From the NCBI GenBank assembly GCA_031553685.1, contig JAVBLE010000010.1:1-56966 (forward strand): a DNA stretch of 56,966 nt. The letters are read 5' to 3'. This stretch comes from JAFGVL01 sp031553685 (GTDB lineage Bacteria; Bacteroidota; Bacteroidia; Bacteroidales; Paludibacteraceae). The notes below the pieces were generated by a model. The model was not told where the DNA came from. It saw nothing but the letters and a program-made list of their open reading frames with translations, and made no database searches. The first letter of the stretch is position 1; each line of letters starts with the position of its first letter. A program made the position numbers and the translations under genes. This document shows positions 32,597 through 41,850 of the stretch, piece after piece.

Positions 32597-35500
32597 TTAT
32601 TTTTGAATTTTTAATGAGTCTTTTTCCACTTTTGTTGTGTCTTTTGGAGTTTTTTTTCTCCGGAAAATAGAATTAATCACATCCGAAAATTTATTGTATT
32701 CTTCGCGATACATTATGCCGACTCCTTGCGTCATTTTCACACCTCCATTTGTGTCATAATAATAGTTGTCAGCCGAATGATTGTATGCTTTTGCCCGCCA
32801 TTTCCCATTACGGGTAAGCTTGTATTCCACATCAATATCGCTGGTAAAAGGCGAATTGGATGTGTTATTGGTGGTTGTCGTTGTTGTATTATTGTGGTAT
32901 CCGATATTTGTGCTGATAATCAATCTGTTATTTGGTTTGTAACTAAGGGCTACATCATAATCGCCACCGCCGGCTGATGTGCTGGTGGTAGAAGCAACAT
33001 TGGCACTGACACCTACATTGAATTTGTCGCCTGCTTGCCCCAACATTTGCCCCAACATATTGTTGAGTTGCCCGGACAGTGTGGTAGCTAAAGCTGATAA
33101 ACCAATATTACTCCCTCCTTCCGATGGAGAATTGGTAGGAGGAGGAATAAACTGTCCTGCGGCAAGCAGTGCAATTATTTCACGATTCATTTGTTCATCA
33201 TTATTTATCACAGCTTTTACGCGCCGTTCAATTTCACTTTCCGAAGGTATTTCAATATCGAATTTAATATTTGGTTTCATCAAGTCGCCGGTTAGATTTA
33301 GCAAGCAATTGACAGGTACGGTTGTTCTTGTAAGCGTTTCTAAGTCAGCAGATTCTAAAATGTTATTTAATGAAACCGAAGGAATTGTGTAAACGGCATC
33401 AATGTTGACAATGGCATGATATGGATCGCCGCTCCAACTGATAGAGCTTCCCTGACGAATGGTAAACGGTTTTTTGACGATTTGTTGCATCGAAAAATTA
33501 TAATTTCCCTTCTCGACTTCGTATCTTCCGGATAGCCTCATATCGGCATTTGAAGCGTAATCCAAGCGTAAATTTCCTCGTCCAACTGCCTGTACGGAAT
33601 CACCACTGACAGGGTCGGTTATCAGTACGATTTCGGCATCAGGTGTAGCTTCGAGCTGTAAAGCCATTTTTACGACCGATTTTGAGGTAGTGGTCGTTTT
33701 TGTGTCCTTTGCTTCTTTTTTCTTGTCGATAATTCCCTCTGAAGTAGTGTCGGCATGGGTAACATATTTGATAAAAGAACTTTCGGTAGCGCTTGCCTCG
33801 CTTCCCATAGGAATTACCACACGAGTATGCGGTTCGGAACGCATGTTGATGTTGAAATTAATCAAATCGCTTGTGCCCGAAATAGCTACAGTTCCTGTTC
33901 CGTAAGCTCTTCCATAAAAACTCGGATTGTCTTTTGCCTTGGTGTTCATCGCCAGAATATTTTTGCAGGTGGCGTTGAAATTAAAACGCATGTCTTTCCA
34001 ATTTTTATGTGTAAACCGTCCCGAAACTATTCCCGAATTATTTTCTTTATCAAACATCTGAATCTTATCAATCGAAATTTCAGTAGGTCTGACATGTACA
34101 ATATCTGAAAAATGATAGGTTGTTTTCAAAAAGTCAATATCAAATTGTCCATTCTTCACATCCACATCGCCATCAATCATAAACCGTTTGAAAGAGCCGA
34201 ACAGGTGCACCTTTCCCGTACCTTTTCCGCTCACATTCTGCACAGCATTATTCAAATAGTATCGTAAAAAATCGAGCGGCAAACCTCGTGCATCAGCTAT
34301 GAAATCGAGCGAATCTCGTTTGTGAGAATAACTTCCGTGCAGATAAGTAATTGTGTCATTTTTATTAATCACTAAACAGTTTGCATTCAGGCTTTTAGTG
34401 TCAGTATTCCAACGGCTTTTTGCTTTTACATCGCCCCAATGGGCATCATTAAAACTAAAATCTTTGGCATCAAGGTCTAAATCGAGCATCATATCGCTCA
34501 AAACGCTATAAATAGTTGCATGTCCGGAAACTTCTGCGTCAAGTTTCGGTTCGGAGACGCGAACTAATTGCATAATCGGGTTCAACGGCACTTGGCGCAA
34601 ATTAACCACCAGGCTGTCTTCCAATTTTTTGGAAACAACCCCTTGTATATCAATAAATTTATCAGCGCTTTTTACCGAAAGATTATGAACCGTAAAAGTT
34701 TTAAAATCGGTATGTATTTCACTTGGCTGTATGTTCCACTGCTCGTTTTTAATCCAAATTTCGGAAGGAATAATTTCAATGTCAGCTAGTAATTTCCCAA
34801 TTTCATCGCGTTTAAGCAAAGTAACCGCATCCAGGCTGCCGATAATTTCGTCATTGTTCCAACTTAGGTTCACCAAAGCCGAATCGCCTGCAATATGAGA
34901 TTCAAGCTGAACTTTAGTCGCGGCATTCATTTGCGAAGCGGTGATCAAGTCAATCCCATCTCCGGCATTGTTACAAAGCATATACAGATTTTTGAACTCC
35001 GTTTTTTTCTGCCGCAAATAAGGCACAGACATTTCTATCCTGAATTTCTCATCAATATCATTATAAAATCCTGAGATAGAACTGTATGGAGATAATTCGA
35101 GATTTATATCCATAAATTCTGCCAATTTGTTTACATTAAAATTGGACAGGTAAAATATGAAATTATTGGGTTGAGGTGGATTGTTTTTGTCAATAACAGG
35201 CTCATCTATAGGAAGATATTTCGAAAAAATAGTAGCCAGACTTTTGTTTATAGACCGGAACGAGTGTTGACCTTTCACAACACCTTGCACTAATCGCGAA
35301 TCGACTGTCAGCAGGTTAACCGAATCCGAAACAATCGATTTTAAATATAACTTCCGGATAAAAAAGTTTCTGTCCGGCTTGCTTAATAAAATGCTGTCGA
35401 TCAAAACATTTGCCGTCTGAGAATCAAGGCTGTCAACCGAAAAATTAAAATCTGATTTTACTTTTGCCGAAATAGCCAAGTCGGGCTGCGATTTAATAAG

Positions 35501-37096
35501 ATGCAGGTTGTACAAATTAAGATTTTCGACCGCTAATTTAAAAGCTCCCGAAGGTCTCCGGCTCGAGGTATTTAAAACGCCTTGAAAATTCAAGTTTCCA
35601 TTCGGGTCATCCATTCGGATATTTCCCCGAAACTCTTTTGGATCGAAATCGCCGCGCACCGAAATATTTTTATACAAATAATTATTGTAATAAATGGATG
35701 AAATAACCCCGTCAATATCACCTTTGTATTGCTTGTTTGGGCGAATTTCGCCTTTTGACGAAAGATTAAACGAGAATTCTTTAAAAACGGCTGTATCACC
35801 CAGCAGAATATATGGTTTCAGGTTGTTTGCCCGCACTTTCCCGCTGTAATTCAGCCCTTTAAATTGTGGCAAAACTTCCAGCAAAATATCCGTCGAAATC
35901 AGACCAATATTGCTCCGAACTTGCCCGTAAGCCACCAAATTACTCATCAGTCCCGAAATATTTCCTTCGTAATGAACCGTTCCCAGCCGGCTAAGCTGCT
36001 CGGGAAGCACCACAGGTTTGCCCTGTGCCGAAGCCAGAAAATCCTGTAATTTCTCCTTGTTCGTTTCTATATTTTTGATTTTCGCATAGATAAAAGTCTC
36101 CTGCAAATCGGGCAAACCCGAAAACTCAAAATCGCCATTCAACGAAAAAGCAGCATCGTACGAAGCCGCCAGATTCTTGATTTTCATATTACTAAAAGAA
36201 CCATGAAAATCGGTGGACAACAACACATTATCGTGTAAGCGCGCAAGATTTGGTGCAAAAGCCTGCAAATCGGGCAGATAAACTGTTGATGGTTTTATGC
36301 GGAAATCAAATTTCACATTTCGGATATTTTTGCCGATAGCCCGCACCGAATCGTACCGAACCCGCACCGTATCGTCAAATTCAAGTTTCGACTTAGGCAG
36401 CGCCACCATTAAGTTTCGTAAAGTTGCCTTGGCAGTATCCGCATTCAGTATTGCCGAAAACTCTTTAATTTCAACTCCTGATTTTTCTTTCAGCGACAAT
36501 TTCTCAATCTCTGCAATCAACACTTTTTGGTCAAATTTATCTACTGAAAGCGTTGTATTCAAATCGGTTACAAAAATATGCCGCCCGTCAAAGCCCGTTT
36601 CTTTTGGGTCAAAATTCCGGTTGTCAAACCGGAACGCACCATCCTTAATATCCAGCCTGTCAAGTTCATAAACCAACTGTGTCTTTTTCGGTTTATCGCT
36701 CCTGAAAGCATCAATTATGAATCTTAAATTCAGAACATTAGCCGTGTCAACTGCAAGGTAAAAATGTGGTTCGGTAAGTGTAGCATTTTTTATCACAATC
36801 CGGTTTTTAAACAATTGCCGGATGCTAAAACCAGCCCTCACCTGTTTGGCATACAGCAGTGTGTCCTGCTGCCTGTCCTCGACATACACGCCCTTTAACG
36901 AAATTCTGTTGAAAAATGGAATATCTACCGATTCAATTTGTACCTTTGTCTGCAATTCGTCCGAAAGGATAACGGTTGCCTTTTGCAACAAATAGTTCTG
37001 CACCGCTTTGGTTTGCAAAGCCGCGAGCAAAAGCACCAATAACAGAACGATTGACGCAAGAACGATACCCGGTATTTTCAGAAACTTTTTAATAAT
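32597..37096 (-). CDS. tamB: TamB-like translocation/assembly module protein
   Basis: About 1499 aa if begun at ATT 37096. The first standard start codon is TTG at 37039, but it would cut away KKFLKIPGIVLASIVLLL, the positively charged flank and half of the signal-anchor expected for TamB. An in-frame stop (TAG) lies just before ATT ATT, so the start must lie in 37039-37096. The body is a long beta-rich repeat protein; its C-terminal region (FTIRQGSSISWSGDPYHAIV, IDAVYTIPSVSLNNILESAD, IIALLAAGQFIPP) is the DUF490/TamB domain. TamB spans the periplasm and supports outer-membrane protein insertion or lipid transport. It leads the operon with the DUF3256, porD-like and recN genes. Confidence 0.88.
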   Translation of the reverse strand: MIKKFLKIPGIVLASIVLLLVLLLAALQTKAVQNYLLQKATVILSDELQTKVQIESVDIPFFNRISLKGVYVEDRQQDTLLYAKQVRAGFSIRQLFKNRIVIKNATLTEPHFYLAVDTANVLNLRFIIDAFRSDKPKKTQLVYELDRLDIKDGAFRFDNRNFDPKETGFDGRHIFVTDLNTTLSVDKFDQKVLIAEIEKLSLKEKSGVEIKEFSAILNADTAKATLRNLMVALPKSKLEFDDTVRVRYDSVRAIGKNIRNVKFDFRIKPSTVYLPDLQAFAPNLARLHDNVLLSTDFHGSFSNMKIKNLAASYDAAFSLNGDFEFSGLPDLQETFIYAKIKNIETNKEKLQDFLASAQGKPVVLPEQLSRLGTVHYEGNISGLMSNLVAYGQVRSNIGLISTDILLEVLPQFKGLNYSGKVRANNLKPYILLGDTAVFKEFSFNLSSKGEIRPNKQYKGDIDGVISSIYYNNYLYKNISVRGDFDPKEFRGNIRMDDPNGNLNFQGVLNTSSRRPSGAFKLAVENLNLYNLHLIKSQPDLAISAKVKSDFNFSVDSLDSQTANVLIDSILLSKPDRNFFIRKLYLKSIVSDSVNLLTVDSRLVQGVVKGQHSFRSINKSLATIFSKYLPIDEPVIDKNNPPQPNNFIFYLSNFNVNKLAEFMDINLELSPYSSISGFYNDIDEKFRIEMSVPYLRQKKTEFKNLYMLCNNAGDGIDLITASQMNAATKVQLESHIAGDSALVNLSWNNDEIIGSLDAVTLLKRDEIGKLLADIEIIPSEIWIKNEQWNIQPSEIHTDFKTFTVHNLSVKSADKFIDIQGVVSKKLEDSLVVNLRQVPLNPIMQLVRVSEPKLDAEVSGHATIYSVLSDMMLDLDLDAKDFSFNDAHWGDVKAKSRWNTDTKSLNANCLVINKNDTITYLHGSYSHKRDSLDFIADARGLPLDFLRYYLNNAVQNVSGKGTGKVHLFGSFKRFMIDGDVDVKNGQFDIDFLKTTYHFSDIVHVRPTEISIDKIQMFDKENNSGIVSGRFTHKNWKDMRFNFNATCKNILAMNTKAKDNPSFYGRAYGTGTVAISGTSDLINFNINMRSEPHTRVVIPMGSEASATESSFIKYVTHADTTSEGIIDKKKEAKDTKTTTTSKSVVKMALQLEATPDAEIVLITDPVSGDSVQAVGRGNLRLDYASNADMRLSGRYEVEKGNYNFSMQQIVKKPFTIRQGSSISWSGDPYHAIVNIDAVYTIPSVSLNNILESADLETLTRTTVPVNCLLNLTGDLMKPNIKFDIEIPSESEIERRVKAVINNDEQMNREIIALLAAGQFIPPPTNSPSEGGSNIGLSALATTLSGQLNNMLGQMLGQAGDKFNVGVSANVASTTSTSAGGGDYDVALSYKPNNRLIISTNIGYHNNTTTTTTNNTSNSPFTSDIDVEYKLTRNGKWRAKAYNHSADNYYYDTNGGVKMTQGVGIMYREEYNKFSDVINSIFRRKKTPKDTTKVEKDSLKIQK

Positions 37097-37208
37097 CTAC
37101 TAAATTTTAGTTGCAAAAAGGGCACAAAACCCCATATTAACCCACAAAAATAATAAAAAAATCGGCAACCCCGACTTTAATTTTTAACATTAATTTTTTG
37201 ACACAAAA

Positions 37209-38483
37209 ATGCCTGAACTCATTATACCACCACCCATACAACCCATTGAAACCATCACATTTCCTTTGGTCGAAAAAGCAAGCCTGACCAACGGTATTCC
37301 TGTTCATTTAATCCGCGATGACTCAAATCCCGTTCTGCGCCTCGATTTCATGTTTGGTTGCGGTGTATGGCAACAATCCAAACCACTTATTTCGAGCTTC
37401 ACCAACGAAATGTTGCGCGAAGGAAGCCGTTCACTTTCGTCGCAAAAAATTGCCGAACAGTTGGATTTTTACGGCTCGTGGTTGTCGCTTTCGGCAAGTT
37501 ACCACAACTCATACTTGACTGTTTATTGTCTCAACAAATATTTGCCGCAAACGCTTGCTGTCATTGAATCGATGCTCAAAGAAAGCATTTTTCCGCCATC
37601 AGAATTTGAAACCTTGCGCGCCAAACGCAAACAACGCTACCTGCTCGACCAGCAAAAAGTACAAGTGCTTGCCAATACGCGTTTTGCCGAGTGTATTTAT
37701 GGTATCGAACATCCATACGCCAAAACGGCTTCGGAAAAAGATTTTGACACCATAACGGCGGATGCACTTTTAAATTTTTATCAAAAACAATACCACGCCG
37801 GTAATTGTCAACTAATTATTTCGGGAAAAATTGATAAAACGGCACTAGACGAAATTGAAACGCGTTTTGGGAAAAACGATTGGAAGAAAAATATTGAGAA
37901 AGAAAACAGCAAACATACAATGAATCCCGCTTCGGAGAAAAAACATTTTATCGAAAAATCAAATACAGTGCAAGCCGCCATCAAAATAGGTCGTGCAGGA
38001 GTAACGCGCAAGGCGGATGATTATTGCCCGCTTCGGGTACTGACAACTGTTTTGGGCGGATATTTCGGTAGCCGGCTTATGTCGTCCATTCGCGAGGAAA
38101 AAGGCTATACTTATGGCATTGGCGCATCGTTGGGCAGTTTGCGTGATGCAGGGAGTTTCAGCATCAGCACACAAGCTGCCAACGAATATGTAGAGCCCCT
38201 TATCTCCGAAGTGTACGCTCAAATGCAAAAACTTTGCGATGAGCCAATCGAAGCAGAAGAATTATCATTGGTTAAAAATGTAATGCTGGGCGACATGGCG
38301 CGTGCTTTCGACAGCACATTTTCGGTTGCCGATTCATATATTTCGCTCTTGGCAAATGATTCTACTTTCAATTTGCATAAAAAGCAATTGTCTGTGATAA
38401 AAAACATTACCCCAAAAGAAATTCAACAATTGGCACAAAAATATTTTGTTCCTAATGAGTTTTATGAAGTGGTTGCAGGTTAG
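37209..38483 (+). CDS. M16-family protein without the zinc site
   Basis: 424 aa, ATG at 37209, no signal peptide. The M16 (insulinase/processing peptidase) fold is clear: TLAVIESMLKESIFPPSEFE, HPYAKTASEKDFDTITADAL, FYQKQYHAGNCQLIISG and LGGYFGSRLMSSIREEKGYT with YGIGASLGSLRDAGSF. At the catalytic position the usual HxxEH is replaced (ISSFTNEMLREGS), so the protein should be inactive and probably pairs with an active subunit. No such partner lies beside it; the active M16 protein in this window is at 53712-56504 but is secreted. Divergent from tamB; truA follows after 21 bp. Confidence 0.85.
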   Translation: MPELIIPPPIQPIETITFPLVEKASLTNGIPVHLIRDDSNPVLRLDFMFGCGVWQQSKPLISSFTNEMLREGSRSLSSQKIAEQLDFYGSWLSLSASYHNSYLTVYCLNKYLPQTLAVIESMLKESIFPPSEFETLRAKRKQRYLLDQQKVQVLANTRFAECIYGIEHPYAKTASEKDFDTITADALLNFYQKQYHAGNCQLIISGKIDKTALDEIETRFGKNDWKKNIEKENSKHTMNPASEKKHFIEKSNTVQAAIKIGRAGVTRKADDYCPLRVLTTVLGGYFGSRLMSSIREEKGYTYGIGASLGSLRDAGSFSISTQAANEYVEPLISEVYAQMQKLCDEPIEAEELSLVKNVMLGDMARAFDSTFSVADSYISLLANDSTFNLHKKQLSVIKNITPKEIQQLAQKYFVPNEFYEVVAG

Positions 38484-38504
38484 ATATAATAGTCAACAAA
38501 ACAG

Positions 38505-39257
38505 ATGCGTTATTTCATTTACTTATCCTACAAAGGCACAAATTATCATGGCTGGCAAGTCCAGCCCAACGGCATTTCGGTGCAGGAAGTGCTGATGTCA
38601 GCTTTGTCAACCGTTTTTCGGCAAGAAGTGGAAATTGTCGGGGCTGGGCGCACCGATACCGGCGTACATGCACGCTTGATGGTAGCGCATTTTGACGCAC
38701 CTGCACCAATTGTAAATTTGAATGATTTTGTCTATAAATTAAACAGTTTGTTGCCTGCCGATATTGCTATCCAAAAGATAGTTCCTGTCAGAGCCGGTGC
38801 GCATGCGCGCTTTGACGCTATTTCTCGCCGATATGAATATTGGGTTACATTATCCAAAAATCCTTTTTTGACCGATGCTGCGATGCGCTTGTATGGCGAA
38901 ATCGATTTTGAAGCGATGAATCGAGCCGCGAAAATCCTGTTCGAATACACTGATTTTACAAGTTTCAGTAAATTGCACACAGATGCAAAAACGAATAATT
39001 GTAAAATCCTGCATGCCGAGTGGACAAAAAAGGACGACAATACTTGGGTTTTCACCATTGCTGCCGACCGGTTTTTGCGAAATATGGTGCGGGCTGTAGT
39101 TGGTACGCTTCTACAGGTTGGTCGAGGAAAATTATCCGAAAATGACTTCAGAAAAATAATTGAAGATGAAAATCGTTGTAGTGCAGGCGTTTCTGTTCCT
39201 GCGCATGGTTTGTATTTGGTGGAGGTGGAATATCCGGCGGATTTGTTTTGTGTTTGA
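38505..39257 (+). CDS. truA: tRNA pseudouridine(38-40) synthase
   Basis: 250 aa, ATG at 38505. TruA converts uridines 38-40 of many tRNA anticodon arms to pseudouridine. Motifs: YLSYKGTNYHGWQVQPNGIS, the catalytic GAGRTDTGVHA with Asp51, HARFDAISRRYEYWV, FTSFSKLHTDAKTNNC and FLRNMVRAVVGTLLQVGRGK. All expected blocks are present. It follows the M16 gene at 21 bp and ends before a strong bidirectional terminator. Confidence 0.96.
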   Translation: MRYFIYLSYKGTNYHGWQVQPNGISVQEVLMSALSTVFRQEVEIVGAGRTDTGVHARLMVAHFDAPAPIVNLNDFVYKLNSLLPADIAIQKIVPVRAGAHARFDAISRRYEYWVTLSKNPFLTDAAMRLYGEIDFEAMNRAAKILFEYTDFTSFSKLHTDAKTNNCKILHAEWTKKDDNTWVFTIAADRFLRNMVRAVVGTLLQVGRGKLSENDFRKIIEDENRCSAGVSVPAHGLYLVEVEYPADLFCV

Positions 39258-39270
39258 GAAAACATGATTT

Positions 39271-39317
39271 AATAAAAAGCGGGGCTTCATTTTTTTAATG
39301 AAGCCCCGCTTTTTATT
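39271..39317. terminator. Strong bidirectional terminator between convergent genes
   Basis: A perfect 21-bp stem (39271-39291 with 39297-39317) with GC core GCGGGGCTTC, a 5-nt T loop and A/T flanks on both sides, between truA (+) and the lipoprotein gene (-). Confidence 0.9.
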
Positions 39318-39329
39318 GACACCCATATT

Positions 39330-40484
39330 TTATTGTTTTACATAATATCCACTTAAAGTAAACCAGTCAAATTGGAACTCTAATTCAGGATACATCATAC
39401 CCATCAAAACCAATACTGCATCAGCCGATGTCCACAGTTTATTGTCTTTGTAGAAGAAAATTGCACCCTCTTCCGTCCCATCCTCTAAGTAGGACATAAG
39501 AATCATATCACCAGTTATTGAATAAGTTCCACCGAAACTTCCTTCCGAGTCAATCGCAGTAAAAGTGCCATCCGATTTAAACTCAACTATACTACCAGCT
39601 AAAGCTTCATCAATCTCTTTTGCCCATTCGGCTGCTGATGGACCGGCAATCCCTTCCGGATAATTTGTTTTGGTTACTGCGTATGAATATTTCCATCTTC
39701 CTAACAGGCTAGAAGGAATAGGATCTGATCCAACTAACAACGAAAAATTAATGATTTGAGTTAATCCATCAACATCTGTAAGAGTTACTTTATAGCTTCC
39801 CGCTTGCAAAGGTAAAGTAACGCTTTGAGCCCAATAGTCTTTTTCGTCGTCATTTTTAGGCTCGTAAGGGCTTAAACCTATTTCATAACCATTAAATTCA
39901 ATTTTTATGTCTTTGAGTAACGAATCTCCTTTTATGGCTACCCAACTAAGGGTAAACAGCGAGCCTTCGGGCACCGACTTGCCTGTATTATTGGCAATAG
40001 AGCTTCCGTTTATTTTAATTTCTAAAGTAGGGGCTCCGGCAATGATTATAGAGCCTTGAACCTTAAAAGTGAATGTAGTAGTTTGTCCGGCATTATTGGT
40101 CAAAGTAAGGGCATAAGTGCCATTGATTGGAAGCAGCTTTATGTTTTTTATCCATTTTTCTACTTCTCCTCCCTGTGGCAAACTTTCTTTTGCAATACCA
40201 TCCCACAAAATACCTGTGTAGTCTCTGACCGGTTTGCCGTTACATGTAATTTTAATGCTTTTAATGTTTTCAAGCCCACGGGTTGCTTCCCAGGTCAGGC
40301 TTAAAGGGTCTTTTCCGCTCAAAGCTAAGGATTCGCCATTCGATATTCCTTTTCCATTTATCAGTACTGATGTAAAAGCCCCGACTCCATTATTGGAATA
40401 TGGATCTTCTTCATCTTTTTCGCAAGATGTGATACTCAATACACATAAAAATGCTGTAAGAAAATAATAAAATGTTTTCTTCAT
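39330..40484 (-). CDS. Lipoprotein with Ig-like domains and lipocalin-like C-terminus
   Basis: 384 aa, ATG at 40484. The N-terminus MKKTFYYFLTAFLCVLSITS ends at a lipobox Cys (SITSC) followed by acidic residues (EKDEEDP), a pattern that in Bacteroidota can favour surface export of lipoproteins. Two Ig/cadherin-like modules follow (~35-145 ending TTTFTFKVQGS; ~150-255 ending INFSLLVGS). Residues ~260-384 (SSLLGRWKYSYAVTKTNY, GSIVEFKSDGTFTAIDSEGS, FGGTYSITGDMILMSYLEDG) resemble the lipocalin-like domain of many Bacteroidales lipoproteins. Ligand unknown. It is monocistronic, with a clear -7 box. Confidence 0.78.
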   Translation of the reverse strand: MKKTFYYFLTAFLCVLSITSCEKDEEDPYSNNGVGAFTSVLINGKGISNGESLALSGKDPLSLTWEATRGLENIKSIKITCNGKPVRDYTGILWDGIAKESLPQGGEVEKWIKNIKLLPINGTYALTLTNNAGQTTTFTFKVQGSIIIAGAPTLEIKINGSSIANNTGKSVPEGSLFTLSWVAIKGDSLLKDIKIEFNGYEIGLSPYEPKNDDEKDYWAQSVTLPLQAGSYKVTLTDVDGLTQIINFSLLVGSDPIPSSLLGRWKYSYAVTKTNYPEGIAGPSAAEWAKEIDEALAGSIVEFKSDGTFTAIDSEGSFGGTYSITGDMILMSYLEDGTEEGAIFFYKDNKLWTSADAVLVLMGMMYPELEFQFDWFTLSGYYVKQ

Positions 40485-40530
40485 AAAATCAGATATTAGT
40501 TAGTTAAATAAGTTTATTGCAAAAAGTTAA

Positions 40531-40538
40531 CAAAGTTA
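40531..40538 (-). promoter_or_regulatory. -7 box of the lipoprotein gene
   Basis: The minus strand reads TAACTTTG, a full match to TAnnTTTG, 46 bases before the ATG at 40484; the -33 box is not clear. Confidence 0.45.
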
Positions 40539-40599
40539 CACAAAAATCCACAATCCAACAATAGTTACATAAACTTTTAAGGTTTAATACAATAGAAAC

Positions 40600-41214
40600 C
40601 TATTCCTGTAAAATGCCTTTCCCTTGCCTGATTATTTCGGGCATATCGTCGGTACAGTCAATTATGGTCGATGGCTCTATACCTCCGGTTCCGCCGTCAA
40701 TCATCAAATCAATTTTATCTGCATAACGCTCATAAATCAGTTCCGGTTCGGTAATGTATTCCAAGATATCGTCTTCGTCATCTTTTATGGAGGTAGAAAG
40801 AATTGGATTGCCAAGTTCTTTGACAATTTCGCGGATTATCGAATTGTCGGGTACACGAATGCCTGCCGTTTTCTTGGACTTGAATAATTTAGGCAGATTG
40901 CCGCTCCCATTCAAGATAAAAGTGAATGCTCCGGGCAAATTCTTTTTCATCAGTTTGAAAACAGCATTATTCACTTTGGCATATTCGCTGATATGGCTCA
41001 AATCATAACAAATAAACGAAAGATTTTTTGTCTTGCATGAATCAATTCCTTTCAACCGGCAAATCTGCTCGACACCCTTTGCATTGAAAATATCACACCC
41101 AATTCCATAAATAGTGTCGGTAGGATAAATAATAATCCCGCCATTACGAAGGACTTCCACTGCTTTTTGGATTTCCTTCGGGTTCGGATTTTCGGGATAA
41201 ATCTTGAGTAACAT
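40600..41214 (-). CDS. YciO/Sua5-YrdC family protein
   Basis: 204 aa, ATG at 41214. Sua5/YrdC proteins make threonylcarbamoyl-AMP for the tRNA t6A modification. Motifs: AVEVLRNGGIIIYPTDTIYG, IGCDIFNAKGVEQICRLKGI, LPGAFTFILNGSGNLPKLFK, GIRVPDNSIIREIVKELGNP, LSTSI, and PSTIIDCTDDMPEIIRQGKG. Length and wording are closest to the YciO subgroup rather than TsaC proper, so threonylcarbamoyl-AMP synthase activity is likely by fold but not certain. It starts 11 bp after the nitroreductase stop (same operon). Confidence 0.88.
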   Translation of the reverse strand: MLLKIYPENPNPKEIQKAVEVLRNGGIIIYPTDTIYGIGCDIFNAKGVEQICRLKGIDSCKTKNLSFICYDLSHISEYAKVNNAVFKLMKKNLPGAFTFILNGSGNLPKLFKSKKTAGIRVPDNSIIREIVKELGNPILSTSIKDDEDDILEYITEPELIYERYADKIDLMIDGGTGGIEPSTIIDCTDDMPEIIRQGKGILQE

Positions 41215-41225
41215 TTTCCTTAAAA

Positions 41226-41774
41226 TTAATATTTATTCCAAGATACCACTTCGGAAATCGTTTTGCGCTTCTTTTCGCGTGTTTGTTGTGTCGAGTAACC
41301 TAAAGTAATAATCAAGATCGGGCGTTTTTGTTTCGGAATTTCGAGCAGTTTGCGCACCTTGCTTTCGTCGAACCAGCCAATCATACAGGTGCCCAAACCT
41401 TCTGTTGCAGCAGCTAGGCAAATATGTTCGGCAAGAATGCCCAAGTCGATATGCGGGAAATGCTTCCGTTTTACCCACCCACCAAGCGTCGAACTCAAAT
41501 TTGCCGATTCTTCTACAATCACAATATGCACCGGAGCTTGTTTGGTAAAATGGTTCATACCCAAAGCCTTTGCCGAAGTGGCATCAGCAACCTGATTTTT
41601 CAATTCGGGATTATCCACCACAACGATTTTCCAAGGTTGCGCATTGCATGCCGAGGGCGACAAACGAGCCGCGTTTAAAATGCGTTCCAGCTTTTCGCGC
41701 TCAACCGGTCGGTCGGTATCATAACTGCGGTCGCTCTGCCGCAACGAAACTAAATCATAAAAATTAGTTGTCAT
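41226..41774 (-). CDS. Nitroreductase family protein
   Basis: 182 aa, ATG at 41774. FMN-binding nitroreductase fold: LVSLRQSDRSYDTDRPVERE, the FMN-contacting ARLSPSACNAQPWKIVVVDN, HIDLGILAEHICLAAATEGL, GTCMIGWFDESKVRKLLEIP and LIITLGYSTQQTREKKRKTI. Such enzymes reduce nitro compounds, quinones or flavins with NAD(P)H; the natural substrate cannot be told. The YciO gene follows after 11 bp. Confidence 0.92.
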   Translation of the reverse strand: MTTNFYDLVSLRQSDRSYDTDRPVEREKLERILNAARLSPSACNAQPWKIVVVDNPELKNQVADATSAKALGMNHFTKQAPVHIVIVEESANLSSTLGGWVKRKHFPHIDLGILAEHICLAAATEGLGTCMIGWFDESKVRKLLEIPKQKRPILIITLGYSTQQTREKKRKTISEVVSWNKY

Positions 41775-41823
41775 TTTTTATCTGAAATTTTTGTCAAAGG
41801 TAAATAATCGGCTGTACAATATG

Positions 41824-41831
41824 TATTTTTG
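41824..41831 (+). promoter_or_regulatory. -7 box for tilS
   Basis: TATTTTTG (TAnnTTTG) ends 19 bases before the chosen tilS ATG at 41851. No TTG at -33 spacing. Confidence 0.4.
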
Positions 41832-41850
41832 TGGAAAATAAATTTTGCTA

